Shown piece by piece: positions 42,637 through 51,700 of a stretch of DNA of 64,000 bases (positions are counted from its first letter, which is position 1; each line of letters opens with the position of its first letter). The position numbers and the translations under genes were made by a program. This DNA is from Caenispirillum bisanense (GTDB lineage: Bacteria > Pseudomonadota > Alphaproteobacteria > Rhodospirillales > Rhodospirillaceae): the NCBI RefSeq assembly GCF_900230255.1, contig NZ_OCNJ01000001.1:124001-188000 (forward strand). Reading direction: 5' to 3'. The notes beneath the pieces are model-generated. The model saw nothing but the letters and a program-made list of their open reading frames with translations, was not told the origin of the DNA and made no database searches.

Positions 42637-43575
42637 ATGCGCCGCACCGCCGTGATCGGCACCCTGCGCGCCCTGTCCACCGTGGTGGTGCTGGGCGTCG
42701 TGGTGCTGCTGCTCGACACCGACGAGATCCTCGGGCATCTGGCGGGGGTGGAGCCGGTGTGGCTGGCGGCGGCCCTGGCGGCGGCCCTGCCGCACTACCT
42801 GTTCTCCGCCGTCCGCTGGCGCTGGTTCACCCGTCTGTTCGGCGGCGACCTCCGCTTACGGCGTGCGGTGCCGGAGTATTTCCTCGCCGTCTTCCTCAAC
42901 CAGACCCTGCCGGGCGGGGTGCCGGGCGACCTGGTCCGGGCGTGGCGCGACCGCCGCCGCACCCGGACTGACGAAGACGAAGGCCGCACCGCCGGCCTCG
43001 GCGAGGCGGGGCGGGCGGTGCTGTGCGAGCGGGTGGCCGGGCAGATCACCCTGGTGCTGGTGGCGCTGATCGGGCTTCTGCTGGTGCCCGGAAACATCCG
43101 CTCGGTGCTGCCGCTGTGGGTCTTTCCCGGGGCACTGGCGGGTGTGGCGCTGGTGATCTTCGCCGCCATGCGCATCCTGCGCGCGCTCGCCCGGCGGGGG
43201 CGGCGGAAGCCGCAGTTCGCGCTCGAGTTCCTGCGCGACAGCCGCAGCGCCCTGTTCGGTCCGCGGAACTTCGTGATGCATCAGGCCCTGTCGCTGCCGG
43301 TGGTGGCGAGCTTCCTCGCCACCTTCTGGTGCGCCGGCAAGGCCATCGGCGTCACCCTGGATCCGGTCATGGCCGTCGGCGTCGTGCCGGTGGTGCTCAT
43401 GGCCATGACGGTGCCCATCACCGTCGGCGGCTGGGGCGTCCGCGAGGGCGCCGCCGCCGGCCTGTGGGCGGCGGCGGGCCTGCCGGCGAGCCAGGGCGTC
43501 GCCATTTCTGTGGTCTACGGTGCGGCGATCCTCATCTCCGCCACCCCCGGCGCGCTGGTGCTGCTGCGGCGGTGA
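42637..43575 (+). CDS. YbhN/UPF0104-type membrane protein (LPG-synthase TM family)
   Basis: This 312-aa protein has about eight hydrophobic helices and the family signatures NQTLPGGVPGDLVRAWR and GGWGVREGAAAGLW. This family includes the flippase domain of MprF and AglD-like proteins linked to lipid-bound sugars. There is no catalytic synthase domain. It is 13 nt behind the methyltransferase and closes the cluster. A role in moving a lipid-linked or glycosylated product across the inner membrane fits, but is inference. Confidence 0.85.
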   Translation: MRRTAVIGTLRALSTVVVLGVVVLLLDTDEILGHLAGVEPVWLAAALAAALPHYLFSAVRWRWFTRLFGGDLRLRRAVPEYFLAVFLNQTLPGGVPGDLVRAWRDRRRTRTDEDEGRTAGLGEAGRAVLCERVAGQITLVLVALIGLLLVPGNIRSVLPLWVFPGALAGVALVIFAAMRILRALARRGRRKPQFALEFLRDSRSALFGPRNFVMHQALSLPVVASFLATFWCAGKAIGVTLDPVMAVGVVPVVLMAMTVPITVGGWGVREGAAAGLWAAAGLPASQGVAISVVYGAAILISATPGALVLLRR

Positions 43576-43603
43576 CGGAGGGGGAGGGGCGTGGCCGGTC
43601 CTG

Positions 43604-44185
43604 TCAGCGTTCGGCGCGGGTGATCCACTTGGCCTGGGCGAGGGGCTTCCAGTCGCGGAAGCTGGCGACCAGCGCCGCCGGCTCGGTCTCCACCAGCAGC
43701 ATGCCGCGGTGCTCGGCGCGCAGGAAGCGCTCCGCCACCATGTGGTCGATGAAGGTGCGCAGCGGATCGTAGTAGCCATGGACGTTGAGCAGCCCGACCG
43801 GCTTGCCGTGGTTGCCGAGCTGGCCCCAGGTCCAGACCTCGAAGATCTCTTCCATGGTGCCGATGCCGCCGGGCAGGGCGACGAAGCCGTCGGACAGGTC
43901 GGCCATGAGCGCCTTGCGCTCGTGCATGCTGGCGACGACGCGCAGCTCGCTCAGGCCCTCGTGCCCCACTTCCAGGTCCATCAGGAACTTGGGGATGACG
44001 CCGATCGCGCGCCCGCCGGCGGCGAGGCAGGCGTCCGCCACGATGCCCATGAGGCCGACCCGGCCGCCGCCGTAGACCAGCTCGATGCCTTCCTCGGCCA
44101 GCAGCCTCCCCATGCGCGCCGCCGCCGCGCCATAGGCGACGTTGGCACCCTCGTTGGAGCCGGTGAACACGCACAACCGCCGCAT
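43604..44185 (-). CDS. LOG-family (TIGR00730) nucleoside 5'-monophosphate phosphoribohydrolase
   Basis: This 193-aa Rossmann-fold protein has the LOG active site PGGIGTMEE (residues 105-113) and the conserved R90-K91 pair, with GSNEG near the N-terminus. Such proteins release a base from nucleoside monophosphates, including cytokinin ribotides. It starts at the ATG at 44185, after which the family sequence begins at once; an upstream ATG at 44299 overlaps the divergent hydrolase gene and adds unrelated residues. Confidence 0.88.
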   Translation of the reverse strand: MRRLCVFTGSNEGANVAYGAAAARMGRLLAEEGIELVYGGGRVGLMGIVADACLAAGGRAIGVIPKFLMDLEVGHEGLSELRVVASMHERKALMADLSDGFVALPGGIGTMEEIFEVWTWGQLGNHGKPVGLLNVHGYYDPLRTFIDHMVAERFLRAEHRGMLLVETEPAALVASFRDWKPLAQAKWITRAER

Positions 44186-44286
44186 GATAGGATCCTCCGT
44201 CTGTCGCCTCGCGTCATTGGGTGGCGGCCTCATAGCACCCGGGCGCGCGGCAGCGGAAGTCCCATTCAGCGGAGCGCAGAGCAGCC

Positions 44287-45246
44287 ATGACGACCACACG
44301 CCCCGAACGCTGGACCGCCTTCGCCCGCCGCTGGTTCGGCGACGACGTGATCGCCTTCCACCGCGACCACGGCCGGGCGGAGCGCGTCGCCTGGGCCGAC
44401 GGGCTGGTGCACCAGGACGTCTACGACCGGCCCGAGCCCGACGCGCCGGTGATCGTCATGGTGCACGGCGTGATGGGCTACGGCCGCATGCTGCTGCCGG
44501 TGGTGCGCGGCCTGTGGCGGCGCGGCTGCGTGGTGGTGGTGCCAGACGTGCCCGGCTGTGGCCTGTCGGCCACCCGCCACGACAAGGGCAAGCGCCCCAT
44601 CCTCGACCAGGTGGCGGGGGTGGAGGCGGTGGCGCTGGCGGCCGCCGAACGTTGGCCCGGCCGGCCGCTGGTGCTGAGCGGCGTCAGCCTCGGCGCCCCG
44701 ACGGCCTTCGCCGCCGCCCTACGGGTGCCGGCGGTGCGGGCGCTGGCCCTGTGGAACCTGTTCGACCCGTCGGACCCGGACGTGCTGCGTAGCGCCGGCC
44801 GCTTCGGGGCAGCCAGCGGCGCGCTTCTGAAGGCGGTGCGGCCGCTGGTGCGGGCGGTGCCGGGCCTTCCCATGCCGGCCATGATCGGCATGGCGCTGGA
44901 GCACCTGAACGACACGCCCGGCTTCCTGCGCTCGCTCATGGACGACCCGCTGATCTCGCGCACCGGTACCCTCGGCTTCATGCAGTCGCTCCAACTCGAC
45001 CTGCCGCCGCGCCTACGCTGGGCGGAGTGGGACCGGCCCATCCTGGTGCTGCAGCCGGCGGCCGACCGCATGATCCCGCCCGCCGCCACCGAACGGGCCT
45101 TCGCCGCCCTGACGGGTGCAGCCGAACCCAAGCGGCTGGTGCTGCTCGACGGCGTGCCGCACTTCCCGGCCGAGGTCGCCCCCTACGAGCGGGCGGCGGA
45201 GGAGGTGGCGGCCTTCCTGGCCGAGGCGGGCTTGCTGACCCGTTAG
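44287..45246 (+). CDS. Alpha/beta-fold hydrolase
   Basis: This 319-aa protein has the oxyanion HG motif ([11 protein letters not shown]) and the nucleophile elbow GVSLGA with S134. The catalytic Asp is probably in the [10 protein letters not shown] segment and the His in [10 protein letters not shown]. There is no signal peptide. Esterase, lipase or thioesterase activity is possible; the substrate is not predictable. It converges on the NUDIX gene with a 4-nt overlap of the ends (45243-45246). Confidence 0.8.
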   Translation: MTTTRPERWTAFARRWFGDDVIAFHRDHGRAERVAWADGLVHQDVYDRPEPDAPVIVMVHGVMGYGRMLLPVVRGLWRRGCVVVVPDVPGCGLSATRHDKGKRPILDQVAGVEAVALAAAERWPGRPLVLSGVSLGAPTAFAAALRVPAVRALALWNLFDPSDPDVLRSAGRFGAASGALLKAVRPLVRAVPGLPMPAMIGMALEHLNDTPGFLRSLMDDPLISRTGTLGFMQSLQLDLPPRLRWAEWDRPILVLQPAADRMIPPAATERAFAALTGAAEPKRLVLLDGVPHFPAEVAPYERAAEEVAAFLAEAGLLTR

Positions 45247-45668
45247 CCGGGGCCGTCCATCAGCGCCGCCACCTCGCGCACCCGCTCGATCAGCGGCTCG
45301 GGCAGGGCGTCGAGGGCGAACCAGCCGGCGTCGAGCGCATCGTCGGCGGCGCAGCAGGTGCCCTGCGGCTCCACCGCAAGCATGGCGACCAGCACGAAGT
45401 GATGGGCGACCGCCCCCGTCGCCGGGTCGCGTTCGAGGGCATCCAGCGCCGTCAGCGGGTGGCGGATGCGGGCGGTGATGCCGGTTTCCTCCAGCAGCTC
45501 GCGGGCGGCGCAGGCCTCCAGCGTCTCGCCGAGGTGCGGCTTGCCGCCGGGGAAGCCCCACATGCCGGCCGAGGGCGGGTTGCGGCGGCGGACCAGCAGG
45601 ATGCGGCCGGCGGTATCGCGCACGGCGACGATGACGCCGACCCGCGGCTCGCCCTCACGCCAGGGCAA
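45243..45668 (-). CDS. NUDIX hydrolase
   Basis: This 141-aa protein has a perfect NUDIX box GX5EX7REUXEEXGU at residues 42-64 (GKPHLGE, then RELLEETGI). The N-terminal RVGVIVAVRD and RNPPSAGMWGFPGG match MutT/ADP-ribose-pyrophosphatase-like members that clean up nucleoside diphosphate derivatives. The start overlaps the end of the dehalogenase-like gene by 14 nt (45655-45668), so the two are co-transcribed. Confidence 0.88.
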   Translation of the reverse strand: MPWREGEPRVGVIVAVRDTAGRILLVRRRNPPSAGMWGFPGGKPHLGETLEACAARELLEETGITARIRHPLTALDALERDPATGAVAHHFVLVAMLAVEPQGTCCAADDALDAGWFALDALPEPLIERVREVAALMDGPG

Positions 45669-46563
45669 AGCCGCACTCCTTCAGGGCCGCTACGGTTTCC
45701 TCCGGCACTTCCTCGGGCAGGAAGTGGCCGCCGGGCAGGGCGCGGCCGCGCACGTCGTCGGCCTTGGCCCGCCAGGTGGCGAGCACGTCGTAGTTGGCCT
45801 CCATGAGCCCCTTGCCGCCCCACAGGGCCACCAGCGGGCAGGCGATGCGGCGGCCGAGGTCGGCCTCGTCGTGCTCCAGGTCGATGGTGGCGGCGGCGCG
45901 GTAGTCCTCGCAGGTGGCGTGGATGGTGGCGGGGTCGCGGAAGGCGCGGCGGTACTCGGCGACGGCGGCGGGGTCGTAGGCCGAGAGGCCGGTGCCCCAG
46001 GCGCCCAGCTTCCACTCCAGATAGAAGTTCGGCTCCGCCCCGATGAGCCGCTCGGGCAGCGGTGCCGGCTGGGCGAGGAACAGCCAGTGGTAATAGGCGA
46101 GGCCGACCTTGCGGTTCATGTCGGCGAAGATCGTATGTGTCGGGACGATGTCGAGCACCGCCGCCCGCTCCACCCGCTCGGGATGGTCGAGGCACAGGCG
46201 ATGGGTGACGCGGCCGCCGCGGTCGTGCCCGATGACCTGGAAGCGCTCATGGCCCAGCGCCGTCATGATGGCCGCCGCATCGGCCGCCATGGTGCGGCGG
46301 CAATAGGTTTCGTGGCGGGGATCGCCCGCCGGCTTGTCGCTGTCGCCGTAGCCGCGCAGGTCGGGCATGACCAGCGTATGAGTCTTCGCCAGCAGCGGCG
46401 CCATGCGGTGCCAGCAGGCGTGCGTCTGCGGGTAGCCGTGCAGCAGCAGGAGCGGCGGCCCCTCGCCACCGACGCGGACGGTGTGCGTCAGGCCGTTGGC
46501 CGCGATGCGGCGGCAGGCGAAGCCGGGCGGGAACAGGGCGTCGGCGGGATGGCTCTCGGTCAT
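45655..46563 (-). CDS. Probable haloacetate (fluoroacetate-type) dehalogenase
   Basis: This 302-aa alpha/beta hydrolase closely resembles fluoroacetate dehalogenase. The nucleophile is D114 (GHDRGGRVTHR), with carboxylate-binding R115 and R118, the acid D138 (AVLDIVPT) and H280 (GHFLPEE). The halide pocket residues H159/W160 (YYHWLF) and Y221 (CEDYRA) all have counterparts in the Rhodopseudomonas enzyme (H155, W156, Y219). The product would be glycolate from haloacetates. An epoxide hydrolase would usually lack this His-Trp-Tyr set. The start is the ATG at 46563; the open frame extends far upstream without similarity. Confidence 0.82.
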   Translation of the reverse strand: MTESHPADALFPPGFACRRIAANGLTHTVRVGGEGPPLLLLHGYPQTHACWHRMAPLLAKTHTLVMPDLRGYGDSDKPAGDPRHETYCRRTMAADAAAIMTALGHERFQVIGHDRGGRVTHRLCLDHPERVERAAVLDIVPTHTIFADMNRKVGLAYYHWLFLAQPAPLPERLIGAEPNFYLEWKLGAWGTGLSAYDPAAVAEYRRAFRDPATIHATCEDYRAAATIDLEHDEADLGRRIACPLVALWGGKGLMEANYDVLATWRAKADDVRGRALPGGHFLPEEVPEETVAALKECGFALA

Positions 46564-46837
46564 GCGCTGGCCTCCGGTCTGGCGGAAGGGTTCAGGCTGC
46601 CACAGGGGACGGCGGGGTGGGAGGGCCAATGCGGCGAGCCGCCGGGCGGACGGTTGCCGCCGCCAGCGCGGTGGATCATAGTCAGGGAAACGTGTCGGAG
46701 GACGGTGCCATGGGCGTGACTTCCGACGCAGTCGCACCGCCGGTCCTGCGGCTGTCCGATCTCGCCTGACCCACCGCAGCCCGTTGCCTCCGGGGGCGTT
46801 CGCAGGCATGTTAGAAGGGATGACGGAGATCGCACCC

Positions 46838-47074
46838 ATGGGCATCGACTTGACGATCGCCGGCCTTGACGAGGCCACCATCGCCAGACTGAGGCTTCGA
46901 GCCGAGGTGCACGGCCGGTCCCTCACCGACGAGGCCGCCGAGGTCTTGCGGGACGCGGTGGCGCGGGACGTCGAGACGTTCATGGAGGCAGCGCGGAAGT
47001 GCCGCCAGGCGACCTCCGGCAAGGTTACGACGTCGACGACCGATATCCTCCGCGAGATCCGCGAGGGTCGATGA
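46838..47074 (+). CDS. FitA-like ribbon-helix-helix antitoxin
   Basis: This 78-aa protein has an N-terminal ribbon-helix-helix (IDLTIAGLDEATIARLRLRA) followed by HGRSLTDEAAEVLRDAV, the FitA pattern, and a C-terminal tail that would thread into the PIN toxin. I chose the ATG at 46838, which has GGAG 9 nt upstream; ATGs at 46808 and 46820 have no well-spaced site. It overlaps the toxin gene by 4 nt (ATGA). It should bind the module's promoter and neutralise the toxin. Confidence 0.8.
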   Translation: MGIDLTIAGLDEATIARLRLRAEVHGRSLTDEAAEVLRDAVARDVETFMEAARKCRQATSGKVTTSTTDILREIREGR

Positions 47075-47502
47075 TCGGCACCCTCGACTACGTCGTCGAT
47101 GCCAGCGTCGCCATCAAGTGAGTGGTCGAGGAGGAGGACTCGGAGACGGCTCTGCACATCCTGGGCAAGGGACTGTGCGCCCCGTCGCTGTTGCGGGCCG
47201 AATGCGCCAATATCCTTTGGCGCCTCGTCCAGCGGGAACAGTTGAGCGAGACGGTTGCGCGGTCGAATGCCGCCACGCTCGATGCCGCTCCGATCACCTT
47301 TGTCGATGCGCACCCGCGGATGGACGATGCAGTTGGCTTGGCCGTCAAGCTGAAGCATCCGGCCTACGACATCGTCTATCTGGCGCTCGCGATGGCTCTG
47401 CAGATCCCGTTCGTCACTGCCGATGCGCGTTTCCTGCGAAAGGTGGAAGCGTGTGACAGCAAAGCAGCCGCCTACATCGTCCCGCTGTCCGACCTCGCCT
47501 AA
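47071..47502 (+). pseudogene. PIN-domain (VapC/FitB-type) toxin interrupted by TGA at the conserved Trp codon
   Basis: The frame from the ATG at 47071 reads MIGTLDYVVDASVAIK, then TGA (47119-47121), then VVEEEDSET and the rest of a normal PIN domain to 47502. Family members have Trp after DASVAxK, so TGG has become TGA. The other acidic residues (RAECANILW, AYDIVYLA, VTADARF) are intact. Restart at the GTG directly after the stop would give about 127 aa lacking the first catalytic Asp (D10). It is probably a recently inactivated toxin; stop readthrough cannot be excluded. Confidence 0.82.
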
Positions 47503-48296
47503 CCGCCGTACCACCCCGCCGGCATCCCCGCTTCCTCGCGCGCCGGGCCGTTGAACGGGCCCTTCAGGCCGCCCGGGTAGAGCCGTGCCAGCCGGGCGTC
47601 GTAGTCGGCCTGGGGGTCGAGGCCGCGCGTCTCGCACATGTGGCGGAACCAGCGCACGCCGGCGGCGACGTGGGTGATCTCGTCGCGGTAGATGACGTCG
47701 AGAACCGCCACCGTCTCGGCGTCGCCGTTGGCGGTCAGGCGCGCCATGGTGGGCGGGGTGGTGTCGAGGCCGCGCGCCTCGTGGGTCATGGGCACCAGCG
47801 CCAGCCGGTCGAGCACGTCGCCGGCGGTGGCGGTGGCTGCCTGCCACAGGCCGTCGTGGGCCGGCAGGTCGCCATAGGCCGCACCCAGATCGGCGAGGCG
47901 GCGCTCCAGCAGCTCGAAATGCAGCGCTTCGTCGATCGCCACCTGCACCCAGTCGTCGTAGAACTCCCGCGGCAGGCTCTCGCGCGCCGCGAAGCGGGCG
48001 ACGATGTCCCACGCCAGGTCGATGGCGTTCAGCTCGATGTGGGCCAGCGCGTGCAGCAGGGCGATGCGCCCGCGCGTGCCGCCCTTGGACCGCTTGGGCA
48101 TGTCCTTGGGCGGCAGCAGTTCCGGCCGGGGCGGGCGGGCCGGGCGGTCGGGCGGCAGATCGCCGCCGACCTCGGCGAGGCCGCCGCTCTTCCACGCCTC
48201 GCCGTAAAGGCGGGTCAGGCGGATCTTGTCGGCGGGGTCCGCCGCCTGCAACACGGCGCAGGCGGCGGCGGTCAGGGTGCGGACGGCCTCGGTCAC
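47499..48296 (-). CDS. DUF455 ferritin-like domain protein
   Basis: This 265-aa helical protein has ferritin-like metal-binding motifs: HALAHIELNAIDLAWD, then DEALHFELLERRL and RDEITHVAAGVRWF, giving several Glu and His for a di-iron site. It belongs to the DUF455 group, whose biochemical role is unsettled. It starts at a GTG (48296) that overlaps the bcp stop by 4 nt, so it is translated with the peroxiredoxin, which suggests an oxidative-stress context. Confidence 0.82.
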   Translation of the reverse strand: MTEAVRTLTAAACAVLQAADPADKIRLTRLYGEAWKSGGLAEVGGDLPPDRPARPPRPELLPPKDMPKRSKGGTRGRIALLHALAHIELNAIDLAWDIVARFAARESLPREFYDDWVQVAIDEALHFELLERRLADLGAAYGDLPAHDGLWQAATATAGDVLDRLALVPMTHEARGLDTTPPTMARLTANGDAETVAVLDVIYRDEITHVAAGVRWFRHMCETRGLDPQADYDARLARLYPGGLKGPFNGPAREEAGMPAGWYGG

Positions 48297-48757
48297 AGCG
48301 CCTTCACGGCCTCCAGCACCTCGGCGGCGTGGCCCTTCACCTTCACCTTCGGCCAGACGCGGGCGAGCGTGCCGTCGCGGCCGACCAGGAAGGTGGACCG
48401 TTCGATGCCGAGGAAGGTCTTGCCGTACATGCTCTTTTCCTTCCACACGCCGTAGCGTTCGCAGACGTCGCCCTCGGCGTCGGAGGCGAGCGGGAAGGTC
48501 AGGCCGTGCTTGGCCTTGAACTTGTCGTGCTTGGCGACCGTGTCCTTGGAGATGCCGATCACCACCGCGTCGATGCCCGAGAAGTCGGGCATGGCGTCGC
48601 GGAAGTCGCAGGCCTCGGTGGTGCAGCCGGGGGTGTCGTCCTTGGGGTAGAAGTACAGCACCACCGGCTTGCCGCGCAGGTCGGACAGGGTGACGCTGCC
48701 GCCGCCGTCGGTGGGCAGGGTGAAATCGGGGGCGGTGTCGCCGACGGACAGGGTCAT
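48293..48757 (-). CDS. bcp: Thioredoxin-dependent peroxiredoxin Bcp
   Basis: This 154-aa PrxQ/Bcp-type peroxiredoxin has peroxidatic C45 and resolving C50 (TPGCTTEACDF), identical in spacing to E. coli Bcp. It reduces H2O2 and lipid hydroperoxides in the cytoplasm using thioredoxin. It lies 28 nt behind glnE and overlaps the DUF455 gene, so glnE-bcp-DUF455 may be one transcript. Confidence 0.93.
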   Translation of the reverse strand: MTLSVGDTAPDFTLPTDGGGSVTLSDLRGKPVVLYFYPKDDTPGCTTEACDFRDAMPDFSGIDAVVIGISKDTVAKHDKFKAKHGLTFPLASDAEGDVCERYGVWKEKSMYGKTFLGIERSTFLVGRDGTLARVWPKVKVKGHAAEVLEAVKAL

Positions 48758-48785
48758 GGGGTCTGGCTCCTCGATCCGGAAAAAG

Positions 48786-51700
48786 TCAGGTGGGGTCCGG
48801 TTCTACGCCGTCGGCGCCGGGCTGGACCTCCGCCAGCCGCGCCCGCGCCGCCTCGGCCGGTTCCTCCACCAGGCGGCGGAACACGGCATGGGCGGCGGCA
48901 GCGATGTCCGCCATGTGCGCCTTTAGCGCGTCGAAGTCCGGACAGCCGGCCGCCTTCACCAGCTTTTCCTTGAGGCCGATGGGCGCCGTCTCTTCGTTGA
49001 AGCGGCCCTCGATGCAGTGGCGCAGGACGCCCTGGATGGTCAGCCACAGGAAATGCGCCCGGTCCAGCGCGGCGGCGTCCTCGGCGTCGATGAGGCCGGC
49101 GGCGGTGAGGTTCTTCAGCGCCGTCTCGGTATTGGGCGAGAGGATGTCGCGGTGGGCGTGGCCGTGGCGCAGCTGCATGTACTGGCAGACGAACTCCACG
49201 TCCACCATGCCGCCGCGCATGTGCTTGACGTCCCAGGTGTCGCCGTCCTTGGTGAGTTCCTTGGCCATGCGGGCGCGCATGTCGGCGACGTCGACCAGCA
49301 GCTTGTCGGGGTCGCGCGGGCGGCACAGCACCTCGCAGATGGCGTCGCGCACCTTGGCCGCCAGCACCGGATCGCCGCAGGCGACACGGGCGCGCACCAG
49401 GGCCAGATGCTCCCACGTCCAGGCGTCGTCGCGGTTGTACTTGACGAAGCTCTCGAAGCTGGTGGCGAGCGGCCCCTTGTTGCCCGAGGGGCGCAGGCGC
49501 AGGTCCACCTCCCACAGGCGGCCCTCGCTGGTCATGGCGGTGACGGCGTTGACGAAGCGCTGCGTCAGGCGGCCGAAGTATTCGGTGCGCGACAGCGGCT
49601 TGCGGCCGTCGCTGGCCTCCACGTCGGCCGGCGCGTCGTAGACGCAGATGAGGTCGAGGTCGCTGGTCGCCGTCATTTCCTCGCCGCCCGCCTTGCCCAT
49701 GGCGACGACGGCCAGCCCGGCGCCGGGAAAGGTGCCGGCGGTGCGGGCCAGTTCGGCCGTCACCGGCGGGATCAGGCGGTCGAGCACCACGTCGGCGACG
49801 GCGGCCAGTTCGCGGCCGCTTTCGCGGGCGTCGGCCATGTGGCGCAGGGTCTGCAGGCCGACCTGGAACTTGTGGTCGTTGGCGAAACGGCGGCTGATGT
49901 CGAGCACGTGCTCGAAGTCGCGCGCATCGGCCAGCCGCAGGTCCAGTTCCTCGGCCAGCTCGCCGCGGTCGGGCAGGGCGTCGAAGAAGCCCGGCGTCAG
50001 CACGGCGTCCATGAGGCCCGGGTTCCGCGACAGGATCTCCGCCAGCCGCGGCGCATCGCCCATGATCTCGGCCACCAGATCGAGCAGCTGCGGGTGGGTG
50101 TAGAACAGGCTGAACAGCTGCACGCCGGCGGGCAGGCGGCTGAGGAACTCGTCGAAGCGGAAGAACGCCTTGTCGGGGTCGGCGGTGCGGCCGAGGGCGC
50201 GCAGCAGGGTCGGCACCAGCTCGGTCAACATTTCCTTCGACCGGGTGGAGCGCACGGCGCGGTAGCGCCCGTGGTGCCAGCCGCGCACCGTGGCGGCGAC
50301 GCCCGAGGGGTTGCCGTAGCCCATGTCGGCCAGCGTCTGGATGGTGGCCGGGTCGTCCTCGTTGCCGGTGAAGACCAGATTGCCCTCGTCGGACAGGCTC
50401 GGCTCTTCCTCGAACAGGTCGGCGTAGTGGCTTTCGACCGTGTGCAGCACGTCCTTCAGCGCCGCCTCGAAGGCGGGCAGGTCGGGGTAGCCCACGAAGA
50501 CCGCGAGGTCGCGCAGCTTGGCCGGTTCCGCCGGCAGGGTCTGGGTCTGGGCGTCCTCGATCATCTGCAGGCGGTGTTCGAGAGTGCGGAGGTAGCGGTA
50601 GCACTGCGCCAGCTCGTCGCACACCGCCTGCTTGACGTGGTCCGTGGCGACCAGCGCCTGCAGGGCGTCCAGGGTGCGCGGGCTGCGGTTCTGCGGCTCG
50701 CGGCCGCCCCAGATGAGTTGCTGGGTCTGGGCGAAGAACTCGATCTCGCGGATGCCGCCGCGGCCGAGCTTGATGTTGTGCCCGGCCACCGCCACCTTGG
50801 CGCCGCCCTTGGCGGCATGGATCTGGCGCTTGATCGAGTGGATGTCCTGGATGGCGTGGAAATCCAGCGACTTGCGCCACACGAAGGGGCGCAGGTGGGA
50901 CAGGAAGCCCTGGCCCGCCGCATCGTCGCCGGCGACGCAACGCGCCTTGATCATGGCGGCGCGTTCCCAGTTCTGGCCGAAGCTCTCGTAATAGGTCTCG
51001 GCCGCCGGCAGGGCGATGGCGATCTTGGTCGAGCCGGGGTCGGGGCGCAGGCGCAGGTCGGTGCGGAAGACGTAGCCGTCGGCGGTGCGCTCGTCCATCA
51101 GCCGCACCAGATCCTTGGTGATGCGGACGAAGAACTCGCCGATGAACTTGCTGCCGCGATAGTCCGCCTTGTCGGGGTCGAAGACGACGATCAGGTCGAT
51201 GTCGGAGCTGTAGTTGAGTTCGCGCGCCCCCAGCTTGCCCATGCCGAGCACGAAGTAGCCGCAGTCGCGTTCCGGCGCCGCCGGGTCGGGCAGCACGATC
51301 TCACCCGCCTCGTGCGCTTTGCGCAGCAGGAAGCCGCAGGACATGCGCAAGGCGGCCTCGGCGAAGTCGGACAGGGCGGCGGTGACGCGGTCGACGTCCC
51401 AGGCGCCCGCGATGTCGGCCAGCGCAACCGCCAGCGCCATGCGGCGTTTGGCGATGCGCAGGGTCTTCATCGCCTTATTCATGTCGCTTTCGGCGGCGAT
51501 GGTCTCGCGCGTTTCGGCGAGCAGGCCGGTCAGCGCCGCCTCCGGCCCCTGGGTCAGCAGGCGGCGCAGGAAGGCCGGCTCGCGCAGCACGCAGGCGGTC
51601 AGGAACGGGCTGTTGCCGAACACGGCGTCGAGCAGCGGGCCAACCCGCGCATCGTCGGCGGCGGCCGTCACGAAGGCGGCCAGATCGGCGTCGTCGGTCT

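Larger units (their letters stand above)
46751..47504 (+). repeat. 21-bp imperfect direct repeat flanking the toxin-antitoxin module
   Basis: GCTGTCCGATCTCGCCTGACC (46751-46771, third base from the end variable) and its copy at 47484-47504 agree at 19 of 21 positions. The right copy is the very end of the PIN gene (codes LSDLA-stop), and the left also reads LSDLA-stop in one frame. It may be the remnant of an earlier PIN gene copy or a recombination footprint. Confidence 0.4.

Noticed and set aside
47119-47121. Selenocysteine reading of the in-frame TGA in the PIN gene
   Set aside because: The family has Trp, not Cys, at this place, and no SECIS-like hairpin is evident directly downstream.
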